From: Treponema sp. UBA3662
GTDB taxonomy: Bacteria; Spirochaetota; Spirochaetia; Treponematales; Treponemataceae
Reading direction: 5' to 3'
Length of the DNA: 20,851 nucleotides
Assembly (NCBI GenBank): GCA_002373205.1
Contig: DFJV01000013.1
Span: forward strand, 1-20,851
Notes under the pieces: generated by a model
Seen by the model: the letters and a program-made list of their open reading frames with translations, nothing else
Told to the model about the DNA's origin: nothing
The model's database searches: none
Shown: positions 6,173 to 13,726 of the stretch, one piece after another
How the letters are laid out: every line of letters begins with the position of its first letter
Position numbering within the stretch: the first letter of the stretch is position 1
Translations under genes and position numbers: made by a program

Positions 6173-6865
6173 TTAGCGTGGTGCGTATGGCTCGTACTGT
6201 GTGTCCGGGCTGTAAACACCTTCGCGGTATTCACCTGTAAGAGAAGGAATCTCCATCTTCATGCCAGGAAGAATGAGGTTGGGGTCATTCTTGCGTGGAA
6301 TGTTGTTCTTGTTAGCCTCATAGAGGTTTTCCCACAAGTATGGGTTATTGTAAACATAGGGGCGGCCAGAAATGTTCCAGAAGCAGTCCTTTGTTTCTGC
6401 CCATGGGCGAACAATGTAAACGGCTGGAAGAGGAATAAGTTCCTTAATCTGGTTAAGGGAATCAAGAACCTTCTTTGCGTTTTCCAAAGCTGTCTCGTAC
6501 TCTTCTGCATCAAAAGCTGTTGTAGCCTGTGTGTAGTAGTTTGTTGCAGCATTGTAGGCAATCGGGTAGTTCTTGTCTGCAGAAATCTTTACTGCATAGT
6601 CAAGGCGCTTCTTTGCAAGGGCAATGGCATCCTCTGCGTCTCCGCGGGCAGCCATGCGCTTAACAAATGCTTCAGAAAGGGCAGCGTTTTCTTCTGCTTT
6701 CTTTGCATAGTCTTCTGCAAGAAGGTATTCACCTGCATCAAGAGCCTTTTCTGCCTTTACAGTGTACTCTTCTGCAAGCTTCTGGTAAGTATTGTTCTTG
6801 TAGCTTACGGCAAAGGCAGCAAGCGAAATAACCGTCAGTACGGCAATAGCAAATAACTTTTTCAT
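6173..6865 (-). CDS. Exported LysM-domain protein with helical repeats
   Basis: 230 residues. An N-terminal signal or anchor (MKKLFAIAVLTVISLAAFAV) is followed by alpha-helical, Ala/Glu/Lys-rich repeats at about 25-140 that look TPR-like (pairs such as AEKALDAGEYLLAEDYAKKA and AATTAFDAEEYETALENAKK-like segments). A LysM domain follows at about 150-207, starting YIVRPWAETKDCFWNISG and ending in LILPGMKMEIP; LysM binds the glycan of peptidoglycan. The gene overlaps the upstream lipoprotein by ATGA, so the two are translationally coupled and probably act together in the periplasm. The ribosome site GAGGTGA lies within the upstream gene. A strong terminator follows. Confidence 0.88.
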   Translation of the reverse strand: MKKLFAIAVLTVISLAAFAVSYKNNTYQKLAEEYTVKAEKALDAGEYLLAEDYAKKAEENAALSEAFVKRMAARGDAEDAIALAKKRLDYAVKISADKNYPIAYNAATNYYTQATTAFDAEEYETALENAKKVLDSLNQIKELIPLPAVYIVRPWAETKDCFWNISGRPYVYNNPYLWENLYEANKNNIPRKNDPNLILPGMKMEIPSLTGEYREGVYSPDTQYEPYAPR

Positions 6866-8493
6866 TCTGTCACCTCTTCTGAACTTGTAAGAGAAGTTGA
6901 TTCAACTTCAATTTCTGTATTTTCTGTGTAAGAGAAGTCGTCATCTTCAAGCAACTTTGCGTCGGCAGCTTCGATTCCCTTTACAGGCTGATTGCCCAAA
7001 GGAGCAACCTTGTCTGCTGCGGCTGCTGTTGCTTCACTTTCGTCTACACGCTTCTTTGCGTCTTCAATCTTCTTGAGAGCACCGGCCCTTGCCTTAGAGA
7101 TTACATCGTAAAGGTTCTGGAATGTTTCCTTAGACTTCTTGAATTCTTCTACAGAAGCTTCCGGATTGTGTGAAGTGAACATCTTGTATCCTGTGCGGTA
7201 CTGTTCTACACCTTCAACATAGTCATCCTTGCGGGAAATCTGAGCCTTTACGCTTTCTGCCTGGCGTTTTGCGTTGAATGCTGCGCGGCGTTCCTGTTCT
7301 GCGATTGAGCGGTATGCTGTATCCAAAACACGGGCAAAGCATGCGTCTGCAATATTTGCCTTCTGGAATGCCTGTTCACCTGTAAGTGAAGAAGCAGAAG
7401 AGCCTGTTACCTCAGAAAGAAGGTCTGAACCCTTTGTATAGTTGCTCATGCTGTAAGAAGCATAGCCAAGCTCGTCAATAAGGTCTTTCTTTTCCTGAGC
7501 GGCAATGATTGTTGCCATTGCGCGGTAGCGGTTGTTAAGATCGCGGAGGGAAGCAGAAATGTCTACCTGTTCACCGCTTTCTACAATAGCCTTGTTTGCG
7601 TTGTAGATTTTTTCTGCTGCGTCAAAGTCAGAAGTAAGCTCTTCCTCTGCACCAGCGTCAATTGCTTCCTGGCGGGACTTTTCTACCTGCTCAAAGAGGC
7701 GCTTGTTGTTTGCAGGATAAGTAGCCGGGTCAACCTTTGTTGATGAGCTAAGACCTGCTGCGGCAAGAACCTTGTCAAAGTCTTCGTTTGCAGTCTTTGC
7801 CTTCTTATAGAAGTCTTCACCGGAATAAACGGCAGCCTTAGAAGAAGAAAGTTCATCTACAAGAGCGGCACCTTCATCGTAACTCTTTTTGTCTGATGAT
7901 GAAACGTCAAGAGAGTCAATGCGGGCTTTCTTCTGCTTTGCTTCTGCGAGGGCTGCAAGACCCTTGTAGCGGGCATCAAGGTCGTTAAGAGCCTGTGAAA
8001 GGTCTACCTTTTCTCCCTTTGCAACAGCAGCCTTTTCTGCCTTGTATTCCTCTTCTGCGGTCTTGAATGCCAACGGAGAAGATGTTTCCGCACCAGAAGA
8101 AATTGCCTGCTGGCGTGACTTTTCTACCTGGGCAAGAAGCTTCTTGTTGTTCTCTGGCCATTCATCGGGAGAGAGAGTCTTCTTTGTGGTTGTCGTAGTG
8201 GTGGTTGTGGTAGTCTTTGTTGAGCTGCCGTCACCAGCATTTGACGTGCCGGACTTGTTTGAACTGCTTGAACTGCTCTTTGTAGTAGTAGTCGTAGCAG
8301 ACTTTTTGGTTGAATTCTTCGTTGTCTTAGAAGAATCTGTAGTGGTTGTTGTCTTAGAAGTTGTTGATGTGCTCTTTGTTGCAGTTGTCGCAGTTATCTG
8401 ATTAGCGTCTTCTTTCTCGGTTGATTTACAACCTGCAAAAACGAACGCAACCGATGCAAGAACCGCAAACGCTGCACGTTTAGTTCTATTCAT
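6862..8493 (-). CDS. Lipoprotein with Thr/Ser/Lys linker and two tandem helical repeats
   Basis: 543 residues. The signal peptide ends FVFAGC, with Cys22 as the lipidation site. Residues about 33-106 are almost only Thr, Ser and Lys, including a run of about ten Thr, probably a flexible spacer through the envelope. Two homologous blocks follow, about 111-247 and 258-396: both begin with P-x-NNK-x-L-x-QVEKSRQ-x-AI, share GE-VD-S-x-L-DL--RY, and end in A-F-KVL or A-F-RVL segments. A third helical, Lys/Glu-rich part (about 397-490) and an acidic tail complete the protein. It probably sits at a membrane surface facing peptidoglycan, together with the LysM partner it overlaps by ATGA. GGAGG lies six bases before the ATG. 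Confidence 0.88.
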   Translation of the reverse strand: MNRTKRAAFAVLASVAFVFAGCKSTEKEDANQITATTATKSTSTTSKTTTTTDSSKTTKNSTKKSATTTTTKSSSSSSNKSGTSNAGDGSSTKTTTTTTTTTTKKTLSPDEWPENNKKLLAQVEKSRQQAISSGAETSSPLAFKTAEEEYKAEKAAVAKGEKVDLSQALNDLDARYKGLAALAEAKQKKARIDSLDVSSSDKKSYDEGAALVDELSSSKAAVYSGEDFYKKAKTANEDFDKVLAAAGLSSSTKVDPATYPANNKRLFEQVEKSRQEAIDAGAEEELTSDFDAAEKIYNANKAIVESGEQVDISASLRDLNNRYRAMATIIAAQEKKDLIDELGYASYSMSNYTKGSDLLSEVTGSSASSLTGEQAFQKANIADACFARVLDTAYRSIAEQERRAAFNAKRQAESVKAQISRKDDYVEGVEQYRTGYKMFTSHNPEASVEEFKKSKETFQNLYDVISKARAGALKKIEDAKKRVDESEATAAAADKVAPLGNQPVKGIEAADAKLLEDDDFSYTENTEIEVESTSLTSSEEVTE

Positions 8494-8541
8494 TTTTCCT
8501 CCAGATTTTACCTTATAAATTTTTATCGGAATATTTATTAA

Positions 8542-8570
8542 AGAATACTACACTTTTCTGATTATCGCAA
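8542..8570 (-). promoter_or_regulatory. Probable promoter of the envelope operon
   Basis: TTGCGA (8570-8565), 17 bp, TATTCT (8547-8542) on the minus strand, each matching consensus at 4/6. It would give a leader of about 40 nt with the GGAGG ribosome site. Confidence 0.4.
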
Positions 8571-8757
8571 GAACAAAGATAAAAATGTGTGCGATTTGCC
8601 CAAAATTCTTAAAAATAAGGGGTAAATTGTCGAAAATCTCAATGCAAATCAAACACAAAAAGATGTTTATGTTTAAGTCCTGTTAAGTAAATCTCCAAAA
8701 TCTTAAGTTTTCGAGGTAACTTTGCCCTTAAACATGCAAAATCTTGAATTTTCTATT

Positions 8758-8764
8758 AAAGGAG
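8758..8764 (+). promoter_or_regulatory. Ribosome binding site that decides the PC4-like start
   Basis: AAAGGAG lies five bases before ATG 8770. The in-frame upstream ATG codons (8722 and 8734) have no such site and would add residues outside the family's domain. Confidence 0.75.
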
Positions 8765-8769
8765 CTTCT

Positions 8770-8994
8770 ATGGCAGATGATTTTAGCTTTGAAATCAAAA
8801 AAAGTTGCGGATCCATTTCTGAAAGCAAGGGCGGATGGAAACTTGAGCTGAACTACGTTTCTTGGGGCGGCAGGGACGCAAAGTACGACCTTAGGTCATG
8901 GTCGCCCGACCACGTAAAGATGGGCAAAGGCATAACCCTTACGCCGGAAGAACTTTCTTCCCTAAAAAATCTTCTTAACACCATAGAAATATAA
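8770..8994 (+). CDS. PC4/YdbC-type ssDNA-binding protein
   Basis: A 74-residue protein resembling the bacterial YdbC/PC4 family, homologous to the eukaryotic coactivator PC4 and binding single-stranded DNA as a dimer. Visible signatures are FSFEIKKSCGSISESKGGWK, ELNYVSWGGRDAKYDLRSW, and PDHVKMGKGITLTPEEL followed by a terminal helix LKNLLNTI. The curved beta-sheet part covers residues 4-57 and the helix 58-73, so the protein is complete. It stands alone between divergent and same-strand unrelated genes. In bacteria the role is general (replication, repair or transcription support); the exact role here is unknown. Confidence 0.85.
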   Translation: MADDFSFEIKKSCGSISESKGGWKLELNYVSWGGRDAKYDLRSWSPDHVKMGKGITLTPEELSSLKNLLNTIEI

Positions 8995-9204
8995 AATTTA
9001 TCCACTCAAAGGGGGAAAAAGTTTCCACGGACACTGCGCCTGTCGAAGCGCCCCCCATTGCACACACCTCCCTTCGACTAAGCTCAGGGAGCGGCCGTCA
9101 CCCTGACGCAGAGACGTCACCCTGAACTAGATTCAGGGTCTGTACCAGCCTAAATTCCTTTTCTTTTCTGGAGCAAACTCTTCCTTATTGCTGCCCCTTG
9201 CGGG
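8995..9204. other. Gap with palindromic repeat
   Basis: Holds the direct repeat CGTCACCCTGA at 9096-9106 and 9115-9125 (19 bp apart) and the hairpin CCCTGAA (9120-9126)/TTCAGGG (9132-9138), with a related AGCTCAGGG word at 9081. This is the style of dispersed palindromic elements. No terminator with a U run was seen for the PC4-like gene. Confidence 0.6.
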
Positions 9205-9210
9205 ATGGCC

Positions 9211-9240
9211 TTGTTTTTTTTCAGAAGCGTATGTTATAGT
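9211..9240 (+). promoter_or_regulatory. Possible promoter of the lipoprotein gene at 9274
   Basis: TTGTTT (9211-9216), 18 bp, TATAGT (9235-9240). The -10 box is good and the -35 moderate. Confidence 0.35.
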
Positions 9241-9273
9241 TATTTTATAGAAGGAATTCAAAACCAAAGGAGC

Positions 9274-9969
9274 ATGCTTTTGAAAAGTAACTTAACTGCT
9301 TGTGCTTTTAGAATGCTTAAATATTTTTTTGTATCCGCAACGGTGTTTTTTGCATCTGTATTCGCCCTTGCTTCCTGCTCAGCGGGAAATGACGACGGCT
9401 GCATCTGCATTGCCCTGCCTTCAAGGGAAGACTTTTCTCGCGCAGGCCTTTCTGCCGCACGCACAGCTACAGACTTATATCTTATTAACGTCTTTATTAC
9501 GGGCGATTACGAAGCAAAAAAAACGATTCCCGTAACCCAAGATGACGAAGATAAAGTATTATCCGTAACATTTGATAAAATTCCCGCAGGTGCAAAAGTA
9601 AGGGTTGCCTGTGGTCTTGTCGCACCCGGACCAGGACAAGGAGTTGTCGGAATTGGTGACGAAATTACCGTTTTAGGCGGACAGGAGCAAAACGCAAGTG
9701 TCAAACTAAGAAAGATCGAGTTTGAAACAGTTGCAATGGGTGGTGGCAAGATTGTTTACTTTGAAGACAGTCTCGATGAACAAATTATTTCACTTCCAAG
9801 CGTATGCACTTACAAATTTACGTATACACCTTTAAGCGGAGGCCCTGGAACGGTATACGAAACATCTTACCCCTACTTTACAGACAGCTCTGCGACAACC
9901 GGTAAAAAAGTCGCAATAATATTCTGCAACGGCACAGAGATTCTTAAAATTTCCATTACGACTGCATAA
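9274..9969 (+). CDS. Hypothetical lipoprotein
   Basis: About 231 residues with a hydrophobic signal ending FALASC, a good lipobox. The start is uncertain. AAAGGAG (9266-9272) is only one base from ATG 9274 but seven bases from an in-frame TTG at 9280, so TTG may be the true start; an ATG at 9313 gives the most compact signal peptide but has no ribosome site. The mature part is soluble, beta-rich and Gly-rich (VAPGPGQGVVGIGDEITVLGG), with segments such as LSVTFDKIPAGAKVRV that suggest a carboxypeptidase-like or immunoglobulin-like beta-sandwich; this is only a resemblance. The next gene follows 68 bp later and has its own promoter. Confidence 0.75.
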   Translation: MLLKSNLTACAFRMLKYFFVSATVFFASVFALASCSAGNDDGCICIALPSREDFSRAGLSAARTATDLYLINVFITGDYEAKKTIPVTQDDEDKVLSVTFDKIPAGAKVRVACGLVAPGPGQGVVGIGDEITVLGGQEQNASVKLRKIEFETVAMGGGKIVYFEDSLDEQIISLPSVCTYKFTYTPLSGGPGTVYETSYPYFTDSSATTGKKVAIIFCNGTEILKISITTA

Positions 9970-10002
9970 CAAGCAGCCCTGCGCTTTTATTCCCCAACAT
10001 CC

Positions 10003-10031
10003 TTGACAAATTTCCTTCATGCCAATAGCTT
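10003..10031 (+). promoter_or_regulatory. Probable promoter of the SH3 protein gene
   Basis: A perfect TTGACA (10003-10008), 17 bp, then TAGCTT (10026-10031, a weak -10 box). Only six bases separate the -10 from ATG 10038, so a transcript would start at or next to the ATG. Confidence 0.5.
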
Positions 10032-10037
10032 AAAGAT

Positions 10038-11006
10038 ATGAAAAAAATCTTTTTGCTTTCTATAATACTCTTCTGCACGCTTTCATTTGCTGCTGCGGAC
10101 ACAAGCCGCTTCTTTAAGGGCAAAAAAGTCATCCCTAAAATGTATGTCACCGCAGAAGACGGACTTCGCGTAAGGGACAAGCCAAACCTTGGTTCCAACA
10201 AGATTTGTGGCCTTAGCTACCGCCTCCCGGTAAAAATCATTGCAATAGGAAAAGAGGCTACCATAGACGGCATTACAGCCCCCTGGGTGGAAATCCTTAT
10301 CCCCCGCTACGAATGGAAGGGCAAGAAGCCAGAATTCGGCTGGGTCTTTGGAGGATACCTGGCAGAAGAAAAGCCAAAATTCATTGAGCCAAGAAACGCA
10401 AAAGAACTGTCCGACTACCTTACAAGCTTTATGTCCTGGGGCTTTTACGACAAATACAGCGAATGGATAGGCTTTATGCACTTTTACAAGGACGGAAGCT
10501 TTTCAGAGATTCATCCGTCACCGGAAGACCCCGGCTACAACAAAAAAGACAGCAGTTGGAGCGACGGCTCAAAGTGGTACGGCACATGGAAGGCCTTGGA
10601 CAAAAATACTTTTTCCGTTTCCGCAAAAAACAAAGACAACGGAGCAGAAAGGACAAGAACTGTAACCCTAACAGCCATAACCGATGTCTGGTGGAGCGAG
10701 GCAAACACAGGAAACAGCGGAAGCTCTATGTTCGACCCAAAACCAGTCGACGGGGTAGCCCATCATGAAATAAAGACCATGAGGGACGCTTCCATATTAA
10801 AGTCAAAAGGGGCATACCTTGACGACTATTGGGGTTCCATATACCCCAACAGCAGTTATGATGATGAAAACTACACAATTCCAACGGATCTGGAAAGAAA
10901 ATATATAGAAGCAGGAATTGACGTCTATTATGACAGCGACCAATTCAACTCCTACTGGGGCCCTATAATTGCCGAACACCAAAAAAGAGCCGACCTGATG
11001 AAATAA
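10038..11006 (+). CDS. Secreted protein with bacterial SH3-like domain
   Basis: 322 residues with a clear signal peptide (MKKIFLLSIILFCTLSFAAA, cleaved before Asp21). Residues about 35-109 form a bacterial SH3 (SH3_3 type) domain: MYVTAEDGLRVRDKPNLGSN opens it and FGWVFGGYL closes it, the usual pattern of domains that bind peptidoglycan stems or other envelope ligands. The remaining two thirds (about 110-322) are rich in Trp, Tyr and Asp and contain FYKDGSFSEIHP and KWYGTWKALDKNTFSV, like lipocalin- or META-type 'condition-to-text' beta segments; no family is certain. There is no Shine-Dalgarno: only AAAG lies before the ATG. Confidence 0.82.
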   Translation: MKKIFLLSIILFCTLSFAAADTSRFFKGKKVIPKMYVTAEDGLRVRDKPNLGSNKICGLSYRLPVKIIAIGKEATIDGITAPWVEILIPRYEWKGKKPEFGWVFGGYLAEEKPKFIEPRNAKELSDYLTSFMSWGFYDKYSEWIGFMHFYKDGSFSEIHPSPEDPGYNKKDSSWSDGSKWYGTWKALDKNTFSVSAKNKDNGAERTRTVTLTAITDVWWSEANTGNSGSSMFDPKPVDGVAHHEIKTMRDASILKSKGAYLDDYWGSIYPNSSYDDENYTIPTDLERKYIEAGIDVYYDSDQFNSYWGPIIAEHQKRADLMK

Positions 11007-11065
11007 AAAGCAACCTACACCGGCATTAGAAAATTGCGTCCGTGAGCAGTAGCCACCCAGCAACC

Positions 11066-11214
11066 TACGCCGCCATGGAGCCCCTTTAGTCCCGCGCAAG
11101 CGGGATGACCGTTAGGGAAGGGCGAAACGGCGGTGGCGCAGAGGCATATCCGGTCGAGTTAGCCAAGAAGCATTTGGTAGAGCAATTAGGACTTCGTCCA
11201 TAAAAGCACCGTCC
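11066..11214 (+). repeat. Dispersed repeat of about 145 bp, copy A
   Basis: Aligns along its length with 14769-14907. Shared blocks are TACGCCGCCATGGAGCCCC, then TTTAGT, a central hairpin, GAAGGGCG, ACGGCGGTG, GGTCGAGTTAGCCAA, TGGTAGAGC and AGCACCGTCC. The central hairpin is TCCCGC-GCAA-GCGGGA (11090-11105). In copy B it is TACCGC-GCCA-GCGGTA, a compensatory C-G to A-T change. The outer GCCGCC can pair with GGCGGT downstream. Confidence 0.85.
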
Positions 11215-11319
11215 TAAAGACTAGAACAAGCAACATCAATTAACTGGTCATTATGAGCTTGACTCAGAATCTGGAAGAGTAACTTTTGAAGCTGTCCTAT
11301 TTTCTAACTGGCAACGCTA

Positions 11320-11328
11320 TGCTATAAT
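11320..11328 (+). promoter_or_regulatory. Extended -10 promoter of pyrF
   Basis: TG-C-TATAAT (extended -10) at 11320-11328. The -35 region is poor (TTTTCT at 11300), as is common with extended -10 promoters. ATG 11336 follows seven bases after TATAAT, so transcription should start at or within a base of the ATG. Confidence 0.65.
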
Positions 11329-11335
11329 CGCAGCT

Positions 11336-12253
11336 ATGAAACACAATATGCAGATTTTACAGGAAGCGGCGGCAAAACTTGGTCCGCTTTGCGTGGGACT
11401 GGACACAGATCCGTCTTATATTCCCCAGTGTGCGGCCAAGGAATTTGGCTCTGCGGCACAGGCGGTTCTTGCCTATAATAAGGAAATAATCAGCAGGGTA
11501 AAGAGTGCAGGTTCTGCTTGCTGCTTTAAGATTCAGATTGCCTACTACGAAGCCATGGGGCTTGAAGGGCTTAAGGTTTACGCAGAAACCCTCCGCCAAG
11601 TAAAAAAGGCTGGCTTTATTGCCATAAGCGACATTAAGCGCGGAGACATTGCGGCTTCTGCAGATGCCTATGCAAAGGGTCATTTTTCCGGCGACTTTGA
11701 AACAGACATTATAACCGTTAACCCCTACATGGGCTTTGAAACCTTAAAACCCTTTACTGCCTGGTGCAATTCCAAGGGCAAGGGCATATTCGTACTTTTT
11801 AGGACAAGCAACCCCGGCATGACGGACCTTGAAGGACAGGAACTTAAATCAGGCGGTCTTTTGCTGGACAGAGTAGGATGCGAGCTTAACAGGCTGGAAA
11901 AAGAATTTAAGGCAACAGATGAATTTGCATCCCAAACTTGCAGTCCAGTGGGTGCGGTTGTTGGCTGCACAAACGAGGACAATGCGGCAGAACTCAGGGC
12001 AAGGCATCCTGAAATCTTCTTCCTTATTCCGGGCTACGGTGCTCAGGGAGGCGGTGCAAGGCTTGCGGCTACACTTCTTAAAAATGCTGGCGGAACGGTT
12101 AACTCTTCCCGAGGAATTTTGTGCGCCTGGAAAAAGTCAGAGACCTGTCTGCAAAAGGAAAAGGACGGCACTCTTACCATAGACGACTTAGCAGATGCAG
12201 CAGGAGAAGCTGCCCTTGAAGCAAAGAAAGACCTTCTTGGCGCAATGTGCTAA
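11336..12253 (+). CDS. pyrF: Orotidine 5'-phosphate decarboxylase
   Basis: Decarboxylates orotidine monophosphate to UMP, the last step of pyrimidine synthesis. At 305 residues with GLDTD near the N-terminus (21-25) and ISDIKRGDIAASADAYA, it fits the longer 'type 2' (mycobacterial-like) pyrF group. The catalytic D-x-K-x-x-D is D99, K101 and D104. TVNPYMGFETLKPF, FRTSNPG, VVGCTNE and LIPGYGAQGGG are the other family landmarks, and all are present. There is no Shine-Dalgarno before the ATG; with the -10 box seven bases upstream, a leaderless mRNA is likely. An ATG four codons later would also fit the protein. The last codons (Leu-Gly-Ala-Met-Cys-stop) are duplicated in the repeat array that starts here. 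Confidence 0.93.
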   Translation: MKHNMQILQEAAAKLGPLCVGLDTDPSYIPQCAAKEFGSAAQAVLAYNKEIISRVKSAGSACCFKIQIAYYEAMGLEGLKVYAETLRQVKKAGFIAISDIKRGDIAASADAYAKGHFSGDFETDIITVNPYMGFETLKPFTAWCNSKGKGIFVLFRTSNPGMTDLEGQELKSGGLLLDRVGCELNRLEKEFKATDEFASQTCSPVGAVVGCTNEDNAAELRARHPEIFFLIPGYGAQGGGARLAATLLKNAGGTVNSSRGILCAWKKSETCLQKEKDGTLTIDDLADAAGEAALEAKKDLLGAMC

Positions 12254-12361
12254 TCTTAGTGCAGGCTGCTAACACACGCGCCACGTGCTAACACAAATGA
12301 CGCTTTCCAACACCAGCGTCATTTGCCCAGCTTGGCGCAATGTGCCAACGGCCAAGCCACT
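12229..12361. repeat. 19-bp-period array downstream of and including the pyrF 3' end
   Basis: Units start at 12248 (TGCTAATCTT), 12267 (TGCTAACACA), 12286 (TGCTAACACA), 12305 (TTCCAACACC), 12324 (TGCCCAGCTT) and 12343 (TGCCAACGGC), all exactly 19 bp apart. The first TGCTAA is the last Cys codon and stop of pyrF. CTTGGCGCAATGTGCTAA at 12236-12253 recurs with one change at 12331-12348, five periods later. Tails of neighbouring units are complementary: 12294-12304 with 12315-12325, and 12329-12335 with 12351-12357. The array fills the gap up to the convergent stop at 12367. Confidence 0.85.
12294..12325. terminator. Hairpin between convergent genes, possible terminator
   Basis: An 11-bp perfect stem, CAAATGACGCT (12294-12304) with 12315-12325, around a ten-base loop that contains the array core. 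No U run follows on either strand, so termination would be weak or factor-assisted. Confidence 0.4.
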
Positions 12362-12366
12362 AGGAA

Positions 12367-12891
12367 TCAAGGCACATCTTCTTCCGAAATGCCTTTTTGA
12401 ACAAAATATTCAATCGCAGAATTTGTCTTTTCCTTTGTTTCCAAATCAAACCTAAGGCCGTCCTGCTTTAGAATAGAAATTTTATTGTCATCAATTTTCT
12501 TCCAGGAAAAAATATCTTTCCATTCAAGAAAGGAACCAAACACAATTCCGTTTTCATAGATGCCGTTAAACTTTGTAAATTTTCTGGCCAATATAAGTTC
12601 AGAAATTCTTGGTAAAAAAACACAAAAGCCAAAATACAGCAAATCATTTTTAACAATTATTCCAATTACAATCAACAGGATAGCAAAAATCGCATATATT
12701 AATATAAATGAAATTTTTATATTCGATTCCCTTTCAATAGGAATTATTTCCTTGCCAAATTTTGCGACTTGCTTTTTTAGCCTTGCAAGCTTAACAATAT
12801 TTGCAATTAAATTAATAAGCGGAATTCCAACAAACCTAACAAGAAAATAAAGGGCTATTAAAAAAAATACGATGCGACCTAAATCTGACAT
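12367..12891 (-). CDS. Membrane protein with cytoplasmic PH-like tail
   Basis: 174 residues, not recognised as a named family. Hydrophobic segments at about 7-31, 59-80 and 84-100 are membrane spans. The C-terminal part, about 108-165 (KFNGIYENGIVFGSFLEWKD then IDDNKISILKQDGLRFDL), has the beta-strand pattern of bacterial PH-like/DUF5673 tails, where 'GIxxxGI-x-W-x-DI' is common. It is the last gene of a three-gene operon. Its start overlaps the previous gene by 13 bp, and AAGGA is seven bases before the ATG. Confidence 0.75.
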   Translation of the reverse strand: MSDLGRIVFFLIALYFLVRFVGIPLINLIANIVKLARLKKQVAKFGKEIIPIERESNIKISFILIYAIFAILLIVIGIIVKNDLLYFGFCVFLPRISELILARKFTKFNGIYENGIVFGSFLEWKDIFSWKKIDDNKISILKQDGLRFDLETKEKTNSAIEYFVQKGISEEDVP

Positions 12892-13712
12892 TTTATTTTC
12901 CTTCGTTTTTCAATAACCATCTGACTAAATTTTTCCAGATACTTTTTAAAGCGCTCGTCATCTTTGCCCTTTACAAAGGTCTTAATTCCCTTGCAAGGAA
13001 AAATATAAAGGCTTTCACTTCCATTGTCTAGTATTGAACCGGTTGTATAAGGAAGGGTTGCTTTTCCTTTTAAGGAATCTGGGAAGCAGGCAAGCAAGTC
13101 CGCCAACTCTTCCATTGTAAATTGGCGGGGGTTCAGGTCAAGATTCTTAATAGAGGTTTCGCCCAATACTTTATAATCACCATCAAGCAAAGAAGCCCAC
13201 CAGCCAAAATATTCTATATGTGTTTCTTTTAATTTTTTAAAGCTTTCCAAATAAATATTTTTATCTGCATTGCCAGCCTCGCACCCAAAGGCAAAATACT
13301 TTAGGCTCTGGCACTTTTCAATACCGTCTATATTATGCAATTTGGAAAAGTTATAAATGCAAAGGCCTTTTAGCTTTTTGTTATTCTCCATATTCCACAG
13401 CTTCTGAACTTTTGTATTGTAAAAGAAAATTAAAAATTCAACTGATTGCAATTTTTCAAGAGCGTCAAGATTGGTCAGTTTTTTATTCTTCCAAAAAGAA
13501 ATAACTTCAAACTGGCTGGCATAATGTTCAACAAAATGAGCAAGCGTATCATCTTGCAAACCAGAAATAGCAATTGACTTTGCATCCGGAAAATTCCTAA
13601 TGCTGTCTATTTGCTCAATTGAAATTTGCCCGCCACCCACTTCTTTTTGCCGCAAGTCCAAATCATAGTTTTCAAAAGGAGCGTCTTCAAAATTATCTAC
13701 AGAAAACTTCAT
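12879..13712 (-). CDS. Leucine-rich-repeat-like protein
   Basis: 277 residues. The start at 13712 is chosen over 13739 because GGAG lies six bases upstream. Residues about 75-150 show irregular leucine-rich repeats (LTNLDALEKLQSVEFLIFFY, NNKKLKGLCIYNFSKLHNI, CQSLKYFAFG), the pattern of short bacterial repeats near 22 residues. The protein has no signal peptide and is probably cytoplasmic. It lies 14 bp after the DUF2007-lipoprotein fusion and overlaps the membrane protein, so the three probably form one transcript. A role in protein contacts, possibly immunity-like, is speculation. Confidence 0.75.
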   Translation of the reverse strand: MKFSVDNFEDAPFENYDLDLRQKEVGGGQISIEQIDSIRNFPDAKSIAISGLQDDTLAHFVEHYASQFEVISFWKNKKLTNLDALEKLQSVEFLIFFYNTKVQKLWNMENNKKLKGLCIYNFSKLHNIDGIEKCQSLKYFAFGCEAGNADKNIYLESFKKLKETHIEYFGWWASLLDGDYKVLGETSIKNLDLNPRQFTMEELADLLACFPDSLKGKATLPYTTGSILDNGSESLYIFPCKGIKTFVKGKDDERFKKYLEKFSQMVIEKRRKIKCQI

Positions 13713-13726
13713 GTTTTTCTCCAAGG

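Larger units (their letters stand above)
11007..11335. other. Gap with dispersed repeat copy A and a coding-like stretch
   Basis: AGCAACCTAC occurs at 11009 and again at 11059. The region 11066-11214 is a dispersed repeat, listed separately. From 11226 to 11335 a frame is open and in phase with pyrF; it reads protein-like (TGHYELDSESGRVTFEAVLF) but has no start codon and overlaps the pyrF promoter. It could be a decayed gene end or chance. Confidence 0.5.

Noticed and set aside
8042..8401. Plus-strand open frame rich in Val
   Set aside because: It is the complement of the Thr-codon tract of the lipoprotein; the long Val runs are only the mirror of ACN codons.
12229..12361. CRISPR array
   Set aside because: The period is 19 bp with a core of about ten bases. 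CRISPR repeats and spacers are each over 20 bases, and no cas gene is present.
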